Shown one piece after another: positions 6,677 through 6,928 of a stretch of DNA of 6,928 nt. Every line of letters starts with the position of its first letter. Positions within the stretch are counted from its first letter, which is position 1. This stretch comes from Chitinophagaceae bacterium. GTDB taxonomy: Bacteria; Bacteroidota; Bacteroidia; Chitinophagales; Chitinophagaceae. A program made the translations under genes and the position numbers. Under the pieces are notes generated by a model, which saw only the letters and a list, made by a program, of their open reading frames with translations, did not search any database and was not told the DNA's origin. The stretch covers positions 1-6,928 of the forward strand of contig CANHSD010000145.1 of assembly GCA_947463105.1 (NCBI GenBank). Reading direction: 5' to 3'.

Positions 6677-6928
6677 TTAATATCCAGGATTTTGGGCCAT
6701 TGGTTTTGTAAGGTTGGCGTCAATCACCGATTGTGGAATGGGAAGAACCGTATCTCTTGGGGTGATGACTGTTGACACATTCATGTTGTATTGTTTGGTC
6801 CTGTCGAACCATGTGTTGGTGCGCAGGAGTGTATATCTTCTGTGTTCCTCTGTTACCAACTCTCTGGAACGCTCATCAAGGATAAGGTTCAGGTTTATCT
6901 GCGCAGCAGTTACCAGTGGTGCATTGGC
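6677..6928 (-). CDS. SusD/RagB-family outer-membrane glycan-binding lipoprotein, C-terminal end only (5' end beyond window)
   Basis: The frame is open from the right edge to a TAA at 6677, giving the last 83 residues. The piece carries the ending typical of the SusD/RagB family: LILDERSRELVTEEHRRYTLLRT (about residues 15-37 of the fragment, with the DER-REL and HRRY core), then LPIPQSVIDANL and the terminal QNPGY. SusD proteins sit on the outer surface as lipoproteins, cap a SusC TonB-dependent transporter and bind the incoming oligosaccharide or other nutrient. The susC partner and the lipoprotein signal would lie upstream, outside the window. The hydrolase gene starts 3 bp downstream, so this is the upstream end, as seen here, of the same operon. 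Confidence 0.93.
   Translation of the reverse strand, partial: ANAPLVTAAQINLNLILDERSRELVTEEHRRYTLLRTNTWFDRTKQYNMNVSTVITPRDTVLPIPQSVIDANLTKPMAQNPGY

Overview
The window looks like a stretch of a Bacteroidota chromosome, most likely from the Chitinophagaceae or a nearby family. The evidence is the C-terminal tail of a SusD/RagB-type nutrient-binding protein at the right edge, AT-rich gene starts mostly without clear Shine-Dalgarno sites, and several secreted enzymes with Sec signal peptides next to a glycoside hydrolase. The genus cannot be fixed from the sequence alone.

All seven genes lie on the minus strand and read right to left with almost no intergenic space, so they look like one transcription unit entered in mid-operon. 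In order of transcription: (1) the last 83 codons of a SusD-family protein (6928-6677); (2) a secreted clan GH-A, agarase-like glycoside hydrolase (6673-5261); (3) a malonyl-CoA synthetase of the MatB/ACSF3/AAE13 type (5283-3778); (4) a secreted alpha/beta-hydrolase esterase (3781-2762); (5) madL (2823-2443) and (6) madM (2434-1691), the two subunits of a malonate transporter; (7) a secreted two-domain esterase, an alpha/beta hydrolase fused to an SGNH/GDSL hydrolase, which runs off the left edge (1647-1). Junctions are a 3-bp gap, a 23-bp overlap, a 4-bp ATGA overlap, an apparent 62-bp overlap, an 8-bp gap and a 43-bp gap. No gene-free stretch exceeds 50 bases, and no RNA gene, mobile element, CRISPR array or clear terminator was seen.

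Taken together, a glycan-uptake locus (SusD plus hydrolase) is fused to a complete malonate uptake-and-activation route (MadLM plus malonyl-CoA synthetase), with up to three secreted esterase domains in the same operon. The simplest model is a locus for malonylated glycosides or glycans. The outer-membrane Sus pair captures the substrate, secreted esterases release malonate, the hydrolase cuts the sugar part, MadLM imports malonate across the inner membrane, and the synthetase makes malonyl-CoA for fatty-acid synthesis or for decarboxylation by an enzyme encoded elsewhere. Family assignments of MadL, MadM, the synthetase and SusD are firm. The coupling of malonate to glycan breakdown is inferred from gene order and has not been shown biochemically here.
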